From positions 1 through 64,000 of the forward strand of contig CADFJN010000001.1 in the NCBI GenBank assembly GCA_902834555.1: a stretch of DNA of 64,000 nucleotides, written 5' to 3'. Position numbers and translations under genes: made by a program. The stretch is from Atopobiaceae bacterium (GTDB lineage: Bacteria > Actinomycetota > Coriobacteriia > Coriobacteriales > Atopobiaceae). Shown here one piece after another: positions 62,744 to 64,000 of the stretch (the stretch's first letter is position 1; each line of letters begins with the position of its first letter). The notes beneath the pieces are model-generated. The model saw nothing but the letters and a program-made list of their open reading frames with translations. It had not been told where the DNA came from and did no database searches.

Positions 62744-64000
62744 ATGCCTGCATCAGTTCTCGTGGGTACGCAGTGGGGCGACGAGGGCAAGGGTAAGGTG
62801 ACAGACCTCATCTCCGGCGACTTTGACGTTGTCTGCCGCTACGCCGGCGGAGCCAACGCGGGCCACACCGTCATTGCCGGTGGCCACAAGCTCGCCCTTC
62901 ACCAGGTGCCCTCTGGCGTCATGTACAAGGGCGTCTATCCCGTGATTGGCAACGGCTGCATCGTCGACCCCGAGGTTCTTCTTGGTGAGATTGACACGCT
63001 GGAGGGCCAGGGTATCTCTTGCAAGGACCTCAAGATCTCTGGCAACGCCCATATCGTGATGCCCTACCACAAGGACCTTGACGGCGCGCACGAGAAGAAG
63101 CTTGGCAAGAACCTCATCGGTACCACCAAGCGTGGCGTTGGCCCCTGCTACATGGACAAGATGAACCGCACCGGCCTGCGCATCCAGGACATGCTGGACG
63201 AGAAGATCTTCCGCGAGAAGCTTGAGGCCGCGCTGGCCTACACCAACCCCATCCTCGAGAAGGTCTACGAGCTTCCCACCTACACCGTGGACCAGATTTG
63301 CGAGACCTACCTGCCCTACGCCGAGCGCATCCGCCCGTACATCGTGGAGAGCTCGCTGTTCTTGAACGAGCAGCTTGAGGCCGGCAAGAACATCCTCTTC
63401 GAGGGCGCGCAGGCCACCATGCTCGACATTGACCACGGCACCTACCCCTTTGTGACCTCCTCCAACTGCACCGCCGGCGGTGCAGTGACGGGCTCGGGCG
63501 TTGGCCCCACCCGCATCGACCGCGTGCTGGGCGTTGCCAAGGCCTATCTCACGCGCGTTGGCTCGGGCCCCTTCCCCACGGAGCTCTTCGACGAGGTGGG
63601 CGACAAGCTGGGCGAGGTTGGCCACGAGTACGGCGTGACCACGGGCCGCAAGCGTCGCTGCGGCTGGTATGACGCCGTGGTCGTGAACTACGCAGCCCGT
63701 GTGAACGGCCTCACGGACCTGGCCATCACCAAGCTCGACGTCCTGGGCTGCCTGGACGAGATTAAGGTCTGTGTTGCCTACGAGTGCGATGGCAAGCGCT
63801 ACACCACCGTCCCTGAGCACCAGTCCGTCTTCTATCACGCCAAGCCCGTCTACGAGACTCTGCCCGGCTGGAAGTGCGATATCTCCGGCGTGCGCAACTT
63901 CTACCAGCTCCCACGCGAGGCCAAGGACTACATCGACTTCCTCGAGCAGCTGGCTGGCGTGCGCGTCTCCATCATCACGGTGGGGCCGGACCGCGAGCAG
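62744..64000 (+). CDS. purA: Adenylosuccinate synthetase, runs off the window
   Basis: The first 419 codons of an enzyme normally about 425-430 residues, so only the tail is missing. It makes adenylosuccinate from IMP and aspartate using GTP. Motifs: GTQWGDEGKGKVTD near the start, GGANAGHTV, GTTKRGVGPCYMDK, FEGAQATMLDIDHGTYPFVTSS (two adjacent blocks), and TTGRKRRCGWYD. GAGGGGGAGCA precedes the ATG. TATACT at 62668-62673 is a possible -10. Confidence 0.97.
   Translation, partial: MPASVLVGTQWGDEGKGKVTDLISGDFDVVCRYAGGANAGHTVIAGGHKLALHQVPSGVMYKGVYPVIGNGCIVDPEVLLGEIDTLEGQGISCKDLKISGNAHIVMPYHKDLDGAHEKKLGKNLIGTTKRGVGPCYMDKMNRTGLRIQDMLDEKIFREKLEAALAYTNPILEKVYELPTYTVDQICETYLPYAERIRPYIVESSLFLNEQLEAGKNILFEGAQATMLDIDHGTYPFVTSSNCTAGGAVTGSGVGPTRIDRVLGVAKAYLTRVGSGPFPTELFDEVGDKLGEVGHEYGVTTGRKRRCGWYDAVVVNYAARVNGLTDLAITKLDVLGCLDEIKVCVAYECDGKRYTTVPEHQSVFYHAKPVYETLPGWKCDISGVRNFYQLPREAKDYIDFLEQLAGVRVSIITVGPDREQ

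Overview
The window looks like a piece of chromosome from a GC-rich anaerobic actinobacterium of the class Coriobacteriia, probably in the Atopobium/Olsenella/Lancefieldella group. This rests on gene content and order, not on any database search: a Coriobacteriia-style DUF2232-S18-Ssb-S6 ribosomal block, a large SpaA/VaFE surface protein, an M29 aminopeptidase, a TSCPD protein and a divergent DnaA. No rRNA, CRISPR array, prophage or intact transposase was seen.

The centre (about 32.4-49.2 kb) is the replication-origin region. Leftward genes on the minus strand are rpmH-rnpA-yidD-yidC-jag-rsmG-parA-parB. Rightward genes on the plus strand are a GHKL ATPase/winged-helix gene, dnaA, dnaN, recF, a DUF721/DciA-like gene, gyrB and gyrA. 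Gene orientation flips at about 38.0-38.4 kb, as expected where two replication forks diverge. Six parS sites lie between parA and rsmG. A non-canonical 9-mer, TTTTCAACA, recurs beside the GHKL gene, dnaA and dnaB, while DnaA itself carries an altered DNA-recognition signature.

Left arm (0-32 kb): a C-terminally truncated PLD-helicase, an AlbA_2 protein, purC, an OmpR-type two-component system, a Tat lipoprotein, purB, argGH, tRNAs (Arg, Lys, Gly), an M29 aminopeptidase, a 1344-residue NlpC/P60-like plus SpaA/VaFE adhesin, a membrane M28-like protein that appears to lack catalytic residues, a PafB/PafC-type WYL regulator pair, a DnaQ-DinG helicase with ddl, and rlmN.

Right arm (49-64 kb): a DUF151 nuclease, tRNA-Ile and tRNA-Ala, a MgtA-type Mg2+ ATPase with a structured leader and upstream ORF and flanked by two copies of a ~92-bp palindromic repeat, typA, a TRIC-like membrane protein, two tRNA-Ser genes, the rpsF-ssb-rpsR-DUF2232-rplI operon, dnaB, and purA, which runs off the end.

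Most of the window is housekeeping. The most interesting signals are the DnaA/box combination, the origin-linked GHKL gene, the dense parS cluster, the mgtA leader with its flanking repeats, and the fused protease-adhesin.
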